Source: Bacillota bacterium (GTDB lineage Bacteria; Bacillota; Dethiobacteria; DTU022). From it: a stretch of DNA of 43,556 nt. The stretch spans positions 1 through 43,556 of the forward strand of contig JAGYMW010000008.1 of NCBI GenBank assembly GCA_018400435.1, written 5' to 3'. Below, in pieces: positions 25,841 to 37,096 of this stretch (position 1 is its first letter; each line of letters opens with the position of its first letter). The notes beneath the pieces were generated by a model. That model saw only the letters and a program-made list of their open reading frames with translations. It had not been told where the DNA came from and did no database searches. Made by a program: the position numbers and the translations under genes.

Positions 25841-27823
25841 TTGAGCAACAGCGGCATTTTAAAAATTAAAGCTGACCACCGGCCTTCCGGGGACCAGCCG
25901 GAAGCTATCGAAGCCCTGGTGCAAGGTTTGTACCGGGGCTCCCGTTACCAGACCCTCCTGGGAGTAACTGGCTCAGGGAAAACTTTTACCATTGCCAACG
26001 TTATTGAACGGGTACAGCGCCCGACCCTGGTGGTGGCTCCGAACAAGATTTTGGCTGCCCAGCTGTGCAGCGAGTTTAAGGAGCTTTTCCCGGATAACGC
26101 GGTTGAATACTTTATCAGTTATTATGATTATTACCAGCCGGAGGCGTACCTGCCCTCGAGTGACACCTACATCGAAAAAGATTCATCGATCAACGATGAA
26201 ATAGATAAACTGCGGCATTCTGCAACCAGTGCCCTGCTGGAAAGATCGGATGTTATCATTGTCGCTTCCGTGTCCTGCATTTACGGTCTCGGTTCTCCCC
26301 AGGAATACAGGGAGCAGGTCCTTTCGCTGAGGCCTGGAGCCCGGATCAGTCGAGATCAGATTATCGAGCGCCTGGTGGAAATACACTATGAAAGAAATGA
26401 GATTGATTTCCATCGAGGGACTTTCCGGGTCCGGGGTGATGTTCTTGAAATAATACCGGCTTCATTTTCGGAAGCTGCCCTGAGGGTAGAGCTCTTCGGA
26501 GACGAAATTGAAAGGCTGCGGGAAATCGACCTTGTCAGCGGCAAGGTGACTGGAGAAAGAACTCATGTCGCGATCTTTCCGGCGACCCATTACGTAACAG
26601 CGCCTGACCAGTTAAAGCGGGCCATTGCTGCCATCGAATCGGAACTGGCAGAGAGGTTGGCCGATTTCAAGAGCCGGGATAAACTGCTCGAGGCCCAGCG
26701 CCTGGAGCAGCGGACCCTCTTTGATCTGGAAATGCTCCAGGAAATGGGGTTCTGCAGCGGCATTGAAAATTATTCACGCCACCTTGACGGAAGGCCAGCC
26801 GGCAGTCGTCCGGCTACCCTGCTGGATTATTTTCCGGATGATATGCTTGTGGTCATTGATGAATCTCATATTACCATTCCCCAGATCAACGGGATGTATC
26901 ACGGCGATTTGTCGCGCAAAACAAATTTGGTGGAGTACGGATTCAGGTTACCGTCGGCCCTGGATAACCGCCCACTGCGTTTTGCTGAATTTGAAAAACT
27001 GGTCAATCAGGCAATTTTTGTATCAGCTACCCCCGGACCGTGGGAACTGGAGCATACTGAAGAGGTGGTTGAACAGATTATTCGCCCTACAGGTCTTGTT
27101 GACCCGCTCATCGAAGTCAGGCCGGTGGAGGGGCAGGTGGATGAACTCTATGGTGAAATCAGGCGCAGGGCCGAGGCCGGGCAGCGGGTTCTGGTTACGA
27201 CGATGACTAAAAGGATGGCCGAAGATTTAACAGACTATTACCGAAATATGGGTGTAAAAGTGCGTTACATGCATTCTGATATAAACGCTCTGGAAAGAAT
27301 GTCCATTATCAGGGGGCTGCGGCTTGGCGAGTTTGATGTTTTGATCGGTATCAACCTGCTGCGGGAAGGGCTTGACCTGCCCGAGGTTACCCTTGTGGCT
27401 ATTCTTGACGCCGACAAGGAAGGCTTCCTGCGTTCGGAGCGATCGCTGATTCAGACAATTGGCCGTACTGCCCGCAACACCGAGGGACGTGTGATCATGT
27501 ATGCCGAAGAAATAACTCCGTCGATGCGCCGGGCGATTGATGAAACAGATAGGCGCCGCCAGAAACAGATCCTTTTTAACAAGGAACACGACATTGTTCC
27601 CCGGACCATTGTCAAACCGATCCATTCCCTGATCGAAGCGACTGCCGCCGCCGAAGAGGAAGGGCGGTACATGGAAGATGATTTAAAAAACATACCGGTG
27701 GCTGAAAGGCGCAAAACAGTAAACAAGCTGCGTAAAGAGATGCTCCGTGCTTCACGGGAGCTGGCTTTTGAGCGGGCTGCGGAGTTGCGTGATATGATTT
27801 TTGAGCTGGAAAAGGGCCAATAA
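25841..27823 (+). CDS. uvrB: Excinuclease ABC subunit B
   Basis: Damage-verifying helicase-like subunit of nucleotide excision repair. The 660 residues include Walker [11 protein letters not shown], the DNA-gripping beta-hairpin region [21 protein letters not shown], the Walker B variant [11 protein letters not shown], helicase motifs [11 protein letters not shown] and QTIGRTARN, and a C-terminal UVR domain that contacts UvrC ([22 protein letters not shown]). The TTG start at 25841 is supported by GGGAGG seven bases upstream. uvrA follows after 18 bases. Confidence 0.98.
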   Translation: MSNSGILKIKADHRPSGDQPEAIEALVQGLYRGSRYQTLLGVTGSGKTFTIANVIERVQRPTLVVAPNKILAAQLCSEFKELFPDNAVEYFISYYDYYQPEAYLPSSDTYIEKDSSINDEIDKLRHSATSALLERSDVIIVASVSCIYGLGSPQEYREQVLSLRPGARISRDQIIERLVEIHYERNEIDFHRGTFRVRGDVLEIIPASFSEAALRVELFGDEIERLREIDLVSGKVTGERTHVAIFPATHYVTAPDQLKRAIAAIESELAERLADFKSRDKLLEAQRLEQRTLFDLEMLQEMGFCSGIENYSRHLDGRPAGSRPATLLDYFPDDMLVVIDESHITIPQINGMYHGDLSRKTNLVEYGFRLPSALDNRPLRFAEFEKLVNQAIFVSATPGPWELEHTEEVVEQIIRPTGLVDPLIEVRPVEGQVDELYGEIRRRAEAGQRVLVTTMTKRMAEDLTDYYRNMGVKVRYMHSDINALERMSIIRGLRLGEFDVLIGINLLREGLDLPEVTLVAILDADKEGFLRSERSLIQTIGRTARNTEGRVIMYAEEITPSMRRAIDETDRRRQKQILFNKEHDIVPRTIVKPIHSLIEATAAAEEEGRYMEDDLKNIPVAERRKTVNKLRKEMLRASRELAFERAAELRDMIFELEKGQ

Positions 27824-27841
27824 CAGGAGGAGCTGACAGAC

Positions 27842-30709
27842 TTGACAGCCGGAAATATCGTCATCCGCGGGGCGAAAGAACACAATCTCAAAAATATCAA
27901 CCTCACTCTTCCCCGCAATAAATTAATTGTTTTTACCGGCCTCAGTGGTTCGGGTAAATCATCCCTTGCCTTCGATACTATATATGCCGAGGGACAGAGG
28001 CGTTACGTGGAATCTTTATCTGCCTACGCCCGCCAGTTTCTCGGCCAGATGGACAAGCCGGATGTCGACCAGATTGAGGGATTGTCACCGGCCATTTCCA
28101 TTGATCAGAAAACTGCATCCCGCAATCCACGTTCCACGGTGGGGACCGTTACCGAAATATATGATTATATCCGCCTGCTTTACGCCCGTATTGGCCATCC
28201 TTATTGCCCGAATTGCCACAAACCTATCAGCCAGCAGACCGTTCAGCAGATGGTCGATCAAATTGTTGACATGCCGCAGGATACACGCATTCAGGTGCTT
28301 GCACCGCTCGTGCGGAGCCGTAAAGGTGAATATTCAACTTTATTTGAAGAGATGCGTCGCAAAGGTTATGTCAGGGTCAGAGTTGACGGTGAGGTTCGCG
28401 ATCTCGAGGAAGAGATAACCCTCAACAAACAGAAGAAGCATAACATTGAAGTTGTAGTTGACCGCCTGGTAATTCGTGAAGGGATCCAGTCTCGTCTTGC
28501 CGATTCCCTGGAAACAGCCCTCAAATTGAGTGAGGGACTGGTTCTGGTTGAAGAAGTCGGCGGAACTGAGCTGATATTTAGTGAAAACTTTGCCTGCCCC
28601 GAATGCGGCTTCAGCTTTGAAGAGATCAGCCCGCGAATTTTTTCTTTTAACACCCCTTATGGGGCCTGTCCTGAATGCGGCGGTCTTGGAACAAAAGCGG
28701 AATTTTCTGCCGAGCTGGTCATTCCTAATCCCGTATTGTCACTGGCGGAAGGAGCAGTACAGCCCTGGGCAGGCCGCAATTATTACCAGCAGTTCCTCGA
28801 ATCGGCGGCGAAAGCCTGGGATATTGATCTTAAAAAACCGTTTAAGGATCTCAGCCCGGAGGAAAAGGACAAGCTACTATACGGATCTCCGGAGATAATC
28901 AATTTCCGTTACGTTAACTTTTTTAAAAGAGTACGCTTTTATCGCAAGGCCTTCCCTGGTATTCTTAAACTGATGGAAAGACGTTATGCGGAAACTTCAT
29001 CCGAGGATATGCGCAGTGAACTCGAGCGCTATATGGAGGTAAAAATTTGCCCGGCTTGTGAAGGGAAGCGGTTGAAACCAGCCAGCCTGGCTGTTTTGGT
29101 TAACGATACCAACATTGCCGATTTAACTGCCATGACCGTTAAAGAAGTCTCAATTTTTTTTGAGCGGCTCACACTCACACCGAGGGAAGCGCAGATTGCC
29201 AGACAGGTGCTTAAAGAAATTACCGAGCGGCTACAATTTTTGCGTAATGTAGGGCTGCAATACTTGACCCTTAATCGAGCAGCGGCAACTCTTTCCGGAG
29301 GCGAAGCACAGCGGATCAGGCTGGCTACCCAGATCGGATCCGGATTGACCGGTGTTATTTACATTCTTGACGAGCCGAGCATTGGTTTGCACCAGCGTGA
29401 CAATGCCAGGCTGATCGAAACCCTGAAAGCACTTCGTGATCTGGGTAACACAGTACTGGTAGTGGAGCATGATGAGGAAACCATCCGTAGTGCCGATGAG
29501 ATTGTCGACATCGGTCCGGGGGCGGGGGAAAGCGGTGGCAAAATTGTAGCCCAGGGATCCATCGATGATATTATGGCCGAGCCTTCTTCAATAACCGGTG
29601 ATTATCTGGCCGGCAGGCGCAGCGTGCCTCTTCCGGGGAAAAGGCGTCGGACTAATGATCGTTGGCTCTGGATCCGCGGCGCCCGCGAGCACAACCTGAA
29701 AAACATTGACGTAGGCATTCCCCTGGGGCTCTTTGTCTGCGTGGCCGGAGTGTCAGGATCGGGGAAGAGTACTTTGATCAATGAAATCCTGGCTCGCTCT
29801 CTATCCCGCATCCTGCACCGCTCCCGTCAGCAGGCCGGTGAACATGCAGGCCTGGAGGGAGTAGAACACCTGGACAAGGTGATTGAAATTGATCAGTCGC
29901 CAATAGGCCGCACCCCTCGTTCCAATCCGGCTACTTATACCGGTTTGTTTGATGGCATCCGCGAAATTTATGCCAAAACACCGGAAGCCCGCCGCCGCGG
30001 TTACCGGCCCGGTCGTTTCAGCTTCAATGTAAAGGGAGGCCGCTGCGAAGCATGCCGGGGGGACGGCATCCTACGGATTGAAATGCATTTTTTGCCGGAT
30101 GTATACATTCCCTGTGAAGTCTGCCGTGGTAAAAGATATAACCGTGAAACCCTGGAAGTGCGTTATAAGGGGAAAAATATTGCTGACGTTCTGAATATGA
30201 CGGTTGAAGAAGCCCTTGAATTTTTCGCTCCCATCCCGAAACTGCAGCGTAAGCTGCAGGTGCTATATGATGTAGGCCTCGGGTATATTCGCCTCGGCCA
30301 GCCGGCGACTACCCTTTCCGGTGGTGAAGCTCAGCGGGTCAAGCTGGCCACGGAGCTTTCCAGACGCAGCAACGGACGCAGCCTTTATATTCTTGATGAG
30401 CCAACGACCGGACTTCACCTGGATGATATCAAAAAGCTACTTAAAATCTTGGAAAGGCTCGTTGAGAACGGCAATACGGTAGTTGTAATTGAGCATAATC
30501 TTGAAGTACTCAAGCGGGCCGATTATCTTATTGATCTGGGTCCCGAAGGCGGTGACGGTGGCGGGGAAGTAGTGGCTGCCGGTTCGCCGGAAGAAGTTGC
30601 CGCCTGCAGCAGTTCTTATACAGGGCAGTGGCTGGTCGGTATACTTTCACATCTTTCAAGCAAGCGGGTCAAAACCCGTAAAGGGAGGAAAAAGACCGCC
30701 GCTTCATAA
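27842..30709 (+). CDS. uvrA: Excinuclease ABC subunit A
   Basis: Damage-sensing ABC ATPase dimer that loads UvrB. The 955 residues contain two ATPase modules: Walker [13 protein letters not shown] early and [13 protein letters not shown] near residue 637, each with an LSGGEAQR signature. Zinc-binding cysteines appear in CPNC, in [10 protein letters not shown]...CPECGG, and in the C-terminal module CEACRGDG...CEVCRG. TTG 27842 follows AGGAGG by 11 bases and the family N-terminus ([14 protein letters not shown]) starts within six residues. Co-transcribed with uvrB. Confidence 0.98.
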   Translation: MTAGNIVIRGAKEHNLKNINLTLPRNKLIVFTGLSGSGKSSLAFDTIYAEGQRRYVESLSAYARQFLGQMDKPDVDQIEGLSPAISIDQKTASRNPRSTVGTVTEIYDYIRLLYARIGHPYCPNCHKPISQQTVQQMVDQIVDMPQDTRIQVLAPLVRSRKGEYSTLFEEMRRKGYVRVRVDGEVRDLEEEITLNKQKKHNIEVVVDRLVIREGIQSRLADSLETALKLSEGLVLVEEVGGTELIFSENFACPECGFSFEEISPRIFSFNTPYGACPECGGLGTKAEFSAELVIPNPVLSLAEGAVQPWAGRNYYQQFLESAAKAWDIDLKKPFKDLSPEEKDKLLYGSPEIINFRYVNFFKRVRFYRKAFPGILKLMERRYAETSSEDMRSELERYMEVKICPACEGKRLKPASLAVLVNDTNIADLTAMTVKEVSIFFERLTLTPREAQIARQVLKEITERLQFLRNVGLQYLTLNRAAATLSGGEAQRIRLATQIGSGLTGVIYILDEPSIGLHQRDNARLIETLKALRDLGNTVLVVEHDEETIRSADEIVDIGPGAGESGGKIVAQGSIDDIMAEPSSITGDYLAGRRSVPLPGKRRRTNDRWLWIRGAREHNLKNIDVGIPLGLFVCVAGVSGSGKSTLINEILARSLSRILHRSRQQAGEHAGLEGVEHLDKVIEIDQSPIGRTPRSNPATYTGLFDGIREIYAKTPEARRRGYRPGRFSFNVKGGRCEACRGDGILRIEMHFLPDVYIPCEVCRGKRYNRETLEVRYKGKNIADVLNMTVEEALEFFAPIPKLQRKLQVLYDVGLGYIRLGQPATTLSGGEAQRVKLATELSRRSNGRSLYILDEPTTGLHLDDIKKLLKILERLVENGNTVVVIEHNLEVLKRADYLIDLGPEGGDGGGEVVAAGSPEEVAACSSSYTGQWLVGILSHLSSKRVKTRKGRKKTAAS

Positions 30710-30773
30710 AAAATATAAAATGGTTTTCCGGATCACATGAAAAGGCAGGATTGGCGCAATTAAATTGTGCGGA

Positions 30774-32639
30774 ATGAATATGAACAATCAACTCAGGAAA
30801 AAAGTATCGCGTCTTCCCGATCTGCCCGGTGTTTACCTTCTTAAAAATGGGCAGGGCCGGGTTATTTATGTCGGGAAAGCCATTTCTCTCCACCGCAGGG
30901 TTCGTTCTTATCTCGTCGAAAGCCGGGCTGCTGCACCCCGTCTGAAATCGCTGCAGGAAAAATGGGAAGAAATTGATTATATAGTGACTGATTCCGAGGT
31001 AGAAGCACTGATCCTAGAGTGTAACCTGATCAAGGAATACAGCCCCCGGTTTAACGTTCTGTTGAAGGATGACAAGGATTATCCCTATTTAATTATTACC
31101 CCCGAACTTTACCCGCGTCTCGAGTTGCTGCGGCTTTCCCAGAAGGGTAACCGCAGGGCCCGTTATCAGCCGTTTCCAGGTAAGGAGGAGCTTCGTTTTG
31201 GTCCCTACACGGACGTGGGTGCGGTTCGGGAAACTATGCAGTTATTAAATTCTGTGTTTCCTCTCCGCCGCTGCAGGCAGCCGCTGGACGGCAGCCCGGT
31301 TCCAAGTCGGCCCTGCCTTAATTTCCAGATGAAGCGCTGCCTGGCCCCCTGCCGGGGACGAGAGGCTGTTTCCCCCGCTGAATATGATCGGGTTGTTTCT
31401 CAGGTAATTCTTTTTTTAAGGGGTCGCTACGATGAACTGGAGAAAAAGTTAAAAAAACAGATGGGAAAAGCGGCAGCTGCTCAGCATTTCGAAGAAGCCG
31501 CCGGCCTGAGAGACAGGCTGCAGTCTTTGCGTAAAGTTACCGGTCAGCAGCAAAAAATGCTTTCAGCAGCCAATAAAACCGACCGGGACATAATTGCCCT
31601 GGTCCGTTACGAGAAGAAAACGGCAGTTCACCTGTTTCGGGTCAGGGGTGGCAAATTGCTGAGCCGGGATCATTTCCCGCTTTCCGGGACCGGTGATGTG
31701 GCTGATAATGAAGTTATGGCTTCTTTTATTAAAAACTATTACAACCGGGCGGAAGAAGTACCTGCTGAAATTGTTCTTTCCGTCAGTCCTGCTGAAACCG
31801 ACCTGCTGGAGGAATGGCTGTGGGGAAAACGGGGACGCAGGGTTACTCTTCGGCAGCCGCGACGGGGTAACCTGAAAAAGCTGACTGAACTGGCCGAGCG
31901 CAACGGATTTCTGCGTCTCCAGGAAGAGGAAGAACGCCGGAAGATGAGAATAGAAGAACCTTTGCAGGAATTGGCCCACCTTTGCAGGTTGCCGGAGGCT
32001 CCTTCTCGCATCGAAGCCTATGATATTTCTCATCTCCGTGGCGGCCAGGCCGTAGGAGCGATGGTCGTTTTCCAAAACGGAGAGCCGGATAAAACAGCTT
32101 ACCGTCACTTTAATATCAGGGAAGCTCCCGCCGGTGACGATTACGGAGCCCTGCGTGAAGTACTGACCAGGCGAAGCAAAAAGAAGAAGTGGCCACGACC
32201 TGATTTAATCCTGGTCGACGGAGGCAGAGGCCAGCTGCGCGTTGTCAGAGAAACACTACGTGATACCAGATTGACAGGTGTTTCCCTGGTTGCCCTGGCT
32301 AAAAATCCAGACCGTCTGTTCATGGAACAGTCAACACTGCCAGCGCGACTGGCCCCCGATGACTCACTGTTGCAGCTTCTGCAGCGCATCCGTGATGAGG
32401 CGCACCGATTTGCTGTCACCAGCCACAGGCAGCGGCGAGAACGCAGCGAAATTCGTTCAAAGCTTGAGAATATCCCCGGTGTCGGACCTACCCGCAGGGC
32501 TGCGATCCTTTCTCACTTTGGGCGTGTCGAGGATATTCAAAGGGCAACACCGGAACAGCTGCTGGCGGTGCCCGGGATCAGCGCTGCTCTGGCTGCTGTT
32601 GTCTACAACGAGCTGCACAGGGGGGAGAAAAGGGCCTGA
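30774..32639 (+). CDS. uvrC: Excinuclease ABC subunit C
   Basis: The dual-incision nuclease of excision repair. The N-terminal GIY-YIG domain (GVYLLKNGQGRVIYVGKAI) makes the 3' cut. A central UVR motif (KAAAAQHFEEAAGLRDRLQ) contacts UvrB. The RNase H-like domain has EAYDISHLRGGQAVGAM and DLILVDGGRGQL. The C-terminal helix-hairpin-helix pair is KLENIPGVGPTRRAAIL and LLAVPGISAALAAVV. ATG 30774 is preferred over the track TTG 30765; ATG 30780 is also possible and no start has a strong ribosome binding site. With uvrB and uvrA it completes the UvrABC set in one place. Confidence 0.97.
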   Translation: MNMNNQLRKKVSRLPDLPGVYLLKNGQGRVIYVGKAISLHRRVRSYLVESRAAAPRLKSLQEKWEEIDYIVTDSEVEALILECNLIKEYSPRFNVLLKDDKDYPYLIITPELYPRLELLRLSQKGNRRARYQPFPGKEELRFGPYTDVGAVRETMQLLNSVFPLRRCRQPLDGSPVPSRPCLNFQMKRCLAPCRGREAVSPAEYDRVVSQVILFLRGRYDELEKKLKKQMGKAAAAQHFEEAAGLRDRLQSLRKVTGQQQKMLSAANKTDRDIIALVRYEKKTAVHLFRVRGGKLLSRDHFPLSGTGDVADNEVMASFIKNYYNRAEEVPAEIVLSVSPAETDLLEEWLWGKRGRRVTLRQPRRGNLKKLTELAERNGFLRLQEEEERRKMRIEEPLQELAHLCRLPEAPSRIEAYDISHLRGGQAVGAMVVFQNGEPDKTAYRHFNIREAPAGDDYGALREVLTRRSKKKKWPRPDLILVDGGRGQLRVVRETLRDTRLTGVSLVALAKNPDRLFMEQSTLPARLAPDDSLLQLLQRIRDEAHRFAVTSHRQRRERSEIRSKLENIPGVGPTRRAAILSHFGRVEDIQRATPEQLLAVPGISAALAAVVYNELHRGEKRA

Positions 32640-32799
32640 CTTTACGATAAGTAGTATTCATGAAAAGGGATCACAATGCGGTCACGAACAAAATTGCGGT
32701 ATATGCTATACTATTGCTACACAGCAAACCTTTTCGTTCAACTGCTGCTCTTCAAGGTTTCAGGTGGTTGGAAGGGAAAACACTGCGGAGGATTAAACA

Positions 32800-33657
32800 A
32801 TGAGCTTTCGATTAATTGCCGCCGATCTTGATGATACGCTGCTTAATGATGAAGCAAAGATCTCCGTCCGAAACCGGCAGGCCATCAGGCAGGCTGTAGA
32901 CAGGGGAATATTATTTGTTATTGCTACCGGCCGGATGTATAGAACCAGTTTCCCCTTTATAAGGGATCTGGGCTTCGACGGTGATGTCCCGATGATTAAT
33001 TGCCACGGAGCCCTGGTAAAAATGTCTTCAAGCGAAGAAGTTATTCTCAGGCAACCCCTGGTTATGGAAATGGCTGCTGCAGTTGTCGAGGCGGTTGAAG
33101 AAAACGGTTGCTACGCCAGCCTCTTTTCAGATGATCTTATTTATATCAAGGAGGAAGGGGAGCATTCCAGGTTCTACAGGCAGCTGGCCGATGTAAAACT
33201 GCAGATAACCGGTGATCTGCAGCGATTTTTACAGAGCCGGGAGATAATGCCGGATAAAATAAGCGTAATATGCCCGGATGGCAGTCTTGATAAAATAGCC
33301 TCTGTTTTAAAGGTCCGTTTTGGAGACAAGCTGTCCATGCTGCAGGCCCGCCCATTCTTTCTTGACATAACTGATCGAAAAGCTACCAAGGGTCAGGCTC
33401 TGCGCTGGCTGGCCGGAATAAAGGGTATTAAAAAGGAAGAAATACTGGCCTTTGGTGATGGACACAATGATCTGGATATGCTCGGCTACGCCGGTCTTGG
33501 CGTGGCCGTTGCCAATGCCAAACCGGAATTACTTGAAGTGGCCGACCTGGTTACCGCAGCCAACAGCAGGGATGGTGTTGCGGATGTTATCGAACAGTAT
33601 GTCCTCCATCGCAGCACTTTTAAACAGAATGGTTCCATTGATCACAAGGGAGGCTGA
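32800..33657 (+). CDS. Cof-type HAD-IIB phosphatase
   Basis: A 285-residue cytoplasmic sugar-phosphate or nucleotide phosphatase of the haloacid dehalogenase superfamily. Motif I is AADLDDTLLND (nucleophile and acid Asp at residues 8-14), motif II IATGRM, motif III lysine in DRKATKGQAL, motif IV AFGDGHNDLDML. The long region between motifs II and III is the IIB cap. Substrates vary widely and cannot be read from sequence. ATG 32800 follows GGAGG. rapZ follows after 23 bases. Confidence 0.9.
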   Translation: MSFRLIAADLDDTLLNDEAKISVRNRQAIRQAVDRGILFVIATGRMYRTSFPFIRDLGFDGDVPMINCHGALVKMSSSEEVILRQPLVMEMAAAVVEAVEENGCYASLFSDDLIYIKEEGEHSRFYRQLADVKLQITGDLQRFLQSREIMPDKISVICPDGSLDKIASVLKVRFGDKLSMLQARPFFLDITDRKATKGQALRWLAGIKGIKKEEILAFGDGHNDLDMLGYAGLGVAVANAKPELLEVADLVTAANSRDGVADVIEQYVLHRSTFKQNGSIDHKGG

Positions 33658-33680
33658 TTGCCATTGCTGAAGAAGATGTC

Positions 33681-34526
33681 ATGAGGATTGTGCTGATTAC
33701 CGGTTTGTCCGGAGCAGGTAAAAGTTTTGCTCTGAACTGTTTTGAAGATCTGGGTTATTACTGTGTTGATAATATGCCGCCTACGTTAATCCCCAAGTTT
33801 GCCGAACTATTTATCCAATCTGAAAATAAAAAAGTAGCCCTGGTCTGTGATATGCGTGGTGCAGCCTTTTTTGAAGATCTTTTTATTGCTCTCAGGGAAC
33901 TGGAAACCGGTGGGATCGATTATGAAATCCTTTTTCTTACTGCCGAAGATGATGTCCTGATCAGGCGTTTCAAGGAGACGCGCCGCCGTCATCCCCTTGC
34001 CGACCTGAACCTGCCGGAAGCAATTCAAAAAGAACGGGAAGTTTTAAGTGAACTGCGGGGCAGAGCCAACCAGGTTATAGACACATCTTATCTCAAGCCG
34101 TGGGAATTGAAAAACCGCATAGTCGAGACCTATGAACCGGGTCAGCGTGATAAAAACATGCAGATCCGGATCATATCTTTCGGTTTCAAGTACGGCCTTC
34201 CTATCGATGTTGATCTTGTTTTTGACGTACGCTTTTTACCTAATCCCCATTATGTCGATCATCTTAAGCCGCTCACCGGGGAAGATGAACAGGTCAGGTC
34301 ATATCTCTGGCGATGGCCTGAAACAGTTAAGTATTTTCAGATGGTCAAAGAACTTCTTGATTTTTCCATTCCCTACTATGTCAAAGAGGGTAAAACAAAC
34401 CTGGTTATTGCCATTGGTTGTACAGGCGGGCATCACAGATCAGTTGTCCTGGCCGATGAATTGGGCCACGAGCTTGGGGCTCGTTACAACCTTTTTGTTG
34501 AGCACAGGGATATAGATAAAAATTAA
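33681..34526 (+). CDS. rapZ: RapZ/YvcJ family nucleotide-binding protein
   Basis: A 281-residue P-loop protein. Walker A is GLSGAGKSFAL at residues 8-18, and the family motifs LGYYCVDNMPPTLIP and TRRRHPL are present. The conserved C-terminal domain includes GFKYGLPIDVDLVFDVRFLPNPHY and AIGCTGGHHRSVVLA. In E. coli RapZ adapts RNase E to degrade GlmZ; in B. subtilis the homologue YvcJ affects competence and binds nucleotides. ATG 33681 has only a weak site, but GGAGG at 33649 is about 27 bases upstream. whiA follows directly; the yvcK gene usually between them is absent. Confidence 0.95.
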   Translation: MRIVLITGLSGAGKSFALNCFEDLGYYCVDNMPPTLIPKFAELFIQSENKKVALVCDMRGAAFFEDLFIALRELETGGIDYEILFLTAEDDVLIRRFKETRRRHPLADLNLPEAIQKEREVLSELRGRANQVIDTSYLKPWELKNRIVETYEPGQRDKNMQIRIISFGFKYGLPIDVDLVFDVRFLPNPHYVDHLKPLTGEDEQVRSYLWRWPETVKYFQMVKELLDFSIPYYVKEGKTNLVIAIGCTGGHHRSVVLADELGHELGARYNLFVEHRDIDKN

Positions 34527-34549
34527 TCCCGGCGGAGGAATGGGCGCAG

Positions 34550-35518
34550 GTGTCTTTAACTACACAAATCAAACATGAACTGGTTCGCCAGAAAAATACT
34601 TTGCTCTGCTGCAGCTCATGGGAGCTGAAAGCCCTTCTGCTGAGGCGCGGTTATTATACTATAGGCAGCGGGACTCACATTTTGAGCATAGCGGTCGAAG
34701 ATAATGCTGTTGCACGGCGGCTTTTTAACCTGCTCCGTGAGGCCGGTGTAGAAGCTCCGCTGATAATCAGACAGCAGGAACGCAGGCTTGGTTTAATCCG
34801 TTTTCTGGTTCAGGTACTCGGGAAGGAACAGATCGATGCCCTGCTGATCTATCTGGACTTAAAAGAAGCTGGGCGCCAGATCGGTTTCTACAGGAGAAAA
34901 ACTGCGCTGCCGAGGCGGTTTTGCTGTCAAAAGGCTTTTTTAAGAGGACTTTTCCTTGCCGGCGGGAGTGTGAGTGTTTCGAAGCGGTCCGGTTACCATC
35001 TGGAGTTAAACTGCGGCAGCAGCGAAGATGCCGAAATCTATTGTCGGGCTCTAAAAAGCTTCAACCTTTTTCCCCTATCTAGAAAAAGGAAAAATGATTC
35101 TTTTATCTATTTTAAAAATGCAGAAGCTGTTGCCGATTTTTTGCGGATCATCGAAGCGGGAGGGACACTTTTGCAGCTCGAAAGCATGCGTGTTGTAAAA
35201 AGTATGCGTAACCGAGTCAACCGACTTGTGAATTGCGAAACGGCAAACTTGGAAAAGGTGGTTGCATCCGCCCAGCATCAGCTTGAGATAATCGAACAAA
35301 TTGATCATTTGATTGGGCTTAAGAATATTCCCCTTCCCCTGCAGGAAGCAGCTATGGCTCGCAAAAGCCACCCGGAAGCATCATTGAAAGAACTTGGTGA
35401 GTTATGTGATCCTCCAATCAGCAAATCGGCTGTAAATCACCGTTACCGCCGTCTTGAAAAAATTGCAGAAAAAACAGCTGCCTCTGGCACAAGCAAAAAG
35501 CATGCCAGCCGGAAGTAA
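34550..35518 (+). CDS. whiA: DNA-binding protein WhiA
   Basis: A 322-residue WhiA with an N-terminal pair of degenerate LAGLIDADG-type domains (RGYYTIGSGTH; FLRGLFLAGGSVS) and a C-terminal helix-turn-helix (SLKELGELCDPPISKSAVNHRYRRL). In Firmicutes it affects cell division and chromosome segregation; in actinomycetes it activates sporulation genes. The GTG start at 34550 is preceded by GGAGG about 12 bases away. Confidence 0.95.
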   Translation: MSLTTQIKHELVRQKNTLLCCSSWELKALLLRRGYYTIGSGTHILSIAVEDNAVARRLFNLLREAGVEAPLIIRQQERRLGLIRFLVQVLGKEQIDALLIYLDLKEAGRQIGFYRRKTALPRRFCCQKAFLRGLFLAGGSVSVSKRSGYHLELNCGSSEDAEIYCRALKSFNLFPLSRKRKNDSFIYFKNAEAVADFLRIIEAGGTLLQLESMRVVKSMRNRVNRLVNCETANLEKVVASAQHQLEIIEQIDHLIGLKNIPLPLQEAAMARKSHPEASLKELGELCDPPISKSAVNHRYRRLEKIAEKTAASGTSKKHASRK

Positions 35519-35656
35519 AAGGGCAGGATTTCTAATCGCGCATGTCGAAATAGGATATCATCAGGACGGTCTTTCAGGTCCTGTCTGCCCGAAAGCCCCA
35601 CAATCAGCTATGACATTTCATCCGTGGGAAAATATCTGTGAACAGGAGAATCAGCG

Positions 35657-37090
35657 GTGAAACTTGATCATAATCTGAAACTTGAACAGACCCAGAAGCT
35701 GATTATTACTCCGGAGCTCAAACTGGCTATTACCCTGCTTCAGTATTCCACCCTTGAACTGCAAGATCACATCCAGGAAGAACTTATCAATAACCCGGTG
35801 CTGGAGATTCAGGATAACAGGGAAGAGGAAATAAATGAACCGGCTGATATGAGCGAAGAACCTGAACAGGAAAAGACAAACGATGATGAATTCCCCTGGG
35901 AAGAATATTTCCGCGATATGGATCTGGATACGTCTTTTTCGCGGGGCGGTTTGAAAATAACGAACGAGGAAAGGCCTTCTGTTGAAAACTGTTCCGCAGC
36001 CGGGGGTACTATGCTCGAAGATCTGTTGAGCCAGCTGCGCATGCTTTCCCTGAGTGAATGTCAGTACAGAATTACCGCTTTTCTTGCCGGCAACCTTGAT
36101 CACAAAGGTTATCTACAGGATGAAGTTGAGGATCTCGCCGCTGCCCTTGGTGCACCAGCGAAAGAACTGGAAGAGGCACTGGCTATATTACAGAAATTAG
36201 AACCAACAGGCATCGGGTGCCGAAACCTGCAGGAATGCCTTTTGCTTCAGCTTAAAAGAATAGAGAAGGTTCCCGAACAAGCCCTGGAAATTGTTAAGAG
36301 ATATTTACCGGCAGCTGCGGACGGCCGCTTTGCTTACATTTCTTCTCGCCTTGGTTGTACCGAGGAAGAGATTGAAGAAGCAGTTTCTCTCATCCGCACT
36401 TTGAACCCCAAACCGGGCAGTATCTTCGGCGGAGGGGATGAAACACGTTATATTGTGCCAGATGTAATTGTTGAAAAAGTCGACGATCGTTATGTGGTCA
36501 TGGGTAACGATAACAGTGTCCCTCAGCTGACAATCAGCCCTTTTTATCGGCGCATGCTTTCCGGCGGTGCTGCTGATGAAAAATTGACTTCGTTCATCAA
36601 AAATAAAATTGAGAGAGCTTACTGGCTGATTCGCAGTATCGAACAGAGACGTCTTACCCTGTTCAGAGTTTCTCAGCAAATTGTTGACATCCAGAGGCCT
36701 TTTTTGGATGAAGGTATAAAAAAATTGAAACCCTTAACCCTCAAGGAAGTGGCCTTTGATGTGGGAGTACACGAGTCGACAGTAAGCAGAGCTACAGCCA
36801 ATAAATACATCCAAACTCCACGCGGTCTTTTCCCCCTCAAATTTTTCTTTTCCAGCAGTATAAGTGGAAGTGAGGGGGCAGATTATTCCTCGCGCAGTAT
36901 TAAAAAATATATTCATGAGCTGGTAGATGCTGAAGATCCGGGTAAACCACTCAGCGATCAGCTCCTCGCGGAGATACTTCGAGAAAAGGGTATCAGCATT
37001 TCCAGGAGAACTGTTGCCAAATACCGGGAGGAAATCTCCATTCCCGCTTCATACAAGAGGCGTCGTAATACGACTGTCGGGAGGAAGTAA
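35657..37090 (+). CDS. rpoN: RNA polymerase sigma-54 factor
   Basis: Directs transcription from -24/-12 promoters with AAA+ activators. The 477 residues show the Gln/Leu-rich region I (LEQTQKLIITPELKLAITLLQYSTLEL), an acidic region II, a core-binding domain, the helix-turn-helix (LTLKEVAFDVGVHESTVSRA) and the C-terminal RpoN box (SRRTVAKYREE). The GTG start at 35657 has AGGAG nine bases upstream. pgk starts six bases after its stop, so sigma-54 and the glycolytic genes are probably transcribed together. No -24/-12 promoter was found in the window. Confidence 0.96.
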   Translation: MKLDHNLKLEQTQKLIITPELKLAITLLQYSTLELQDHIQEELINNPVLEIQDNREEEINEPADMSEEPEQEKTNDDEFPWEEYFRDMDLDTSFSRGGLKITNEERPSVENCSAAGGTMLEDLLSQLRMLSLSECQYRITAFLAGNLDHKGYLQDEVEDLAAALGAPAKELEEALAILQKLEPTGIGCRNLQECLLLQLKRIEKVPEQALEIVKRYLPAAADGRFAYISSRLGCTEEEIEEAVSLIRTLNPKPGSIFGGGDETRYIVPDVIVEKVDDRYVVMGNDNSVPQLTISPFYRRMLSGGAADEKLTSFIKNKIERAYWLIRSIEQRRLTLFRVSQQIVDIQRPFLDEGIKKLKPLTLKEVAFDVGVHESTVSRATANKYIQTPRGLFPLKFFFSSSISGSEGADYSSRSIKKYIHELVDAEDPGKPLSDQLLAEILREKGISISRRTVAKYREEISIPASYKRRRNTTVGRK

Positions 37091-37096
37091 AAGAAA

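Noticed and set aside
32660-32803. 47-codon ORF between uvrC and the HAD phosphatase gene
   Set aside because: No ribosome binding site and no coding-like features; overlaps the following gene's start by chance.
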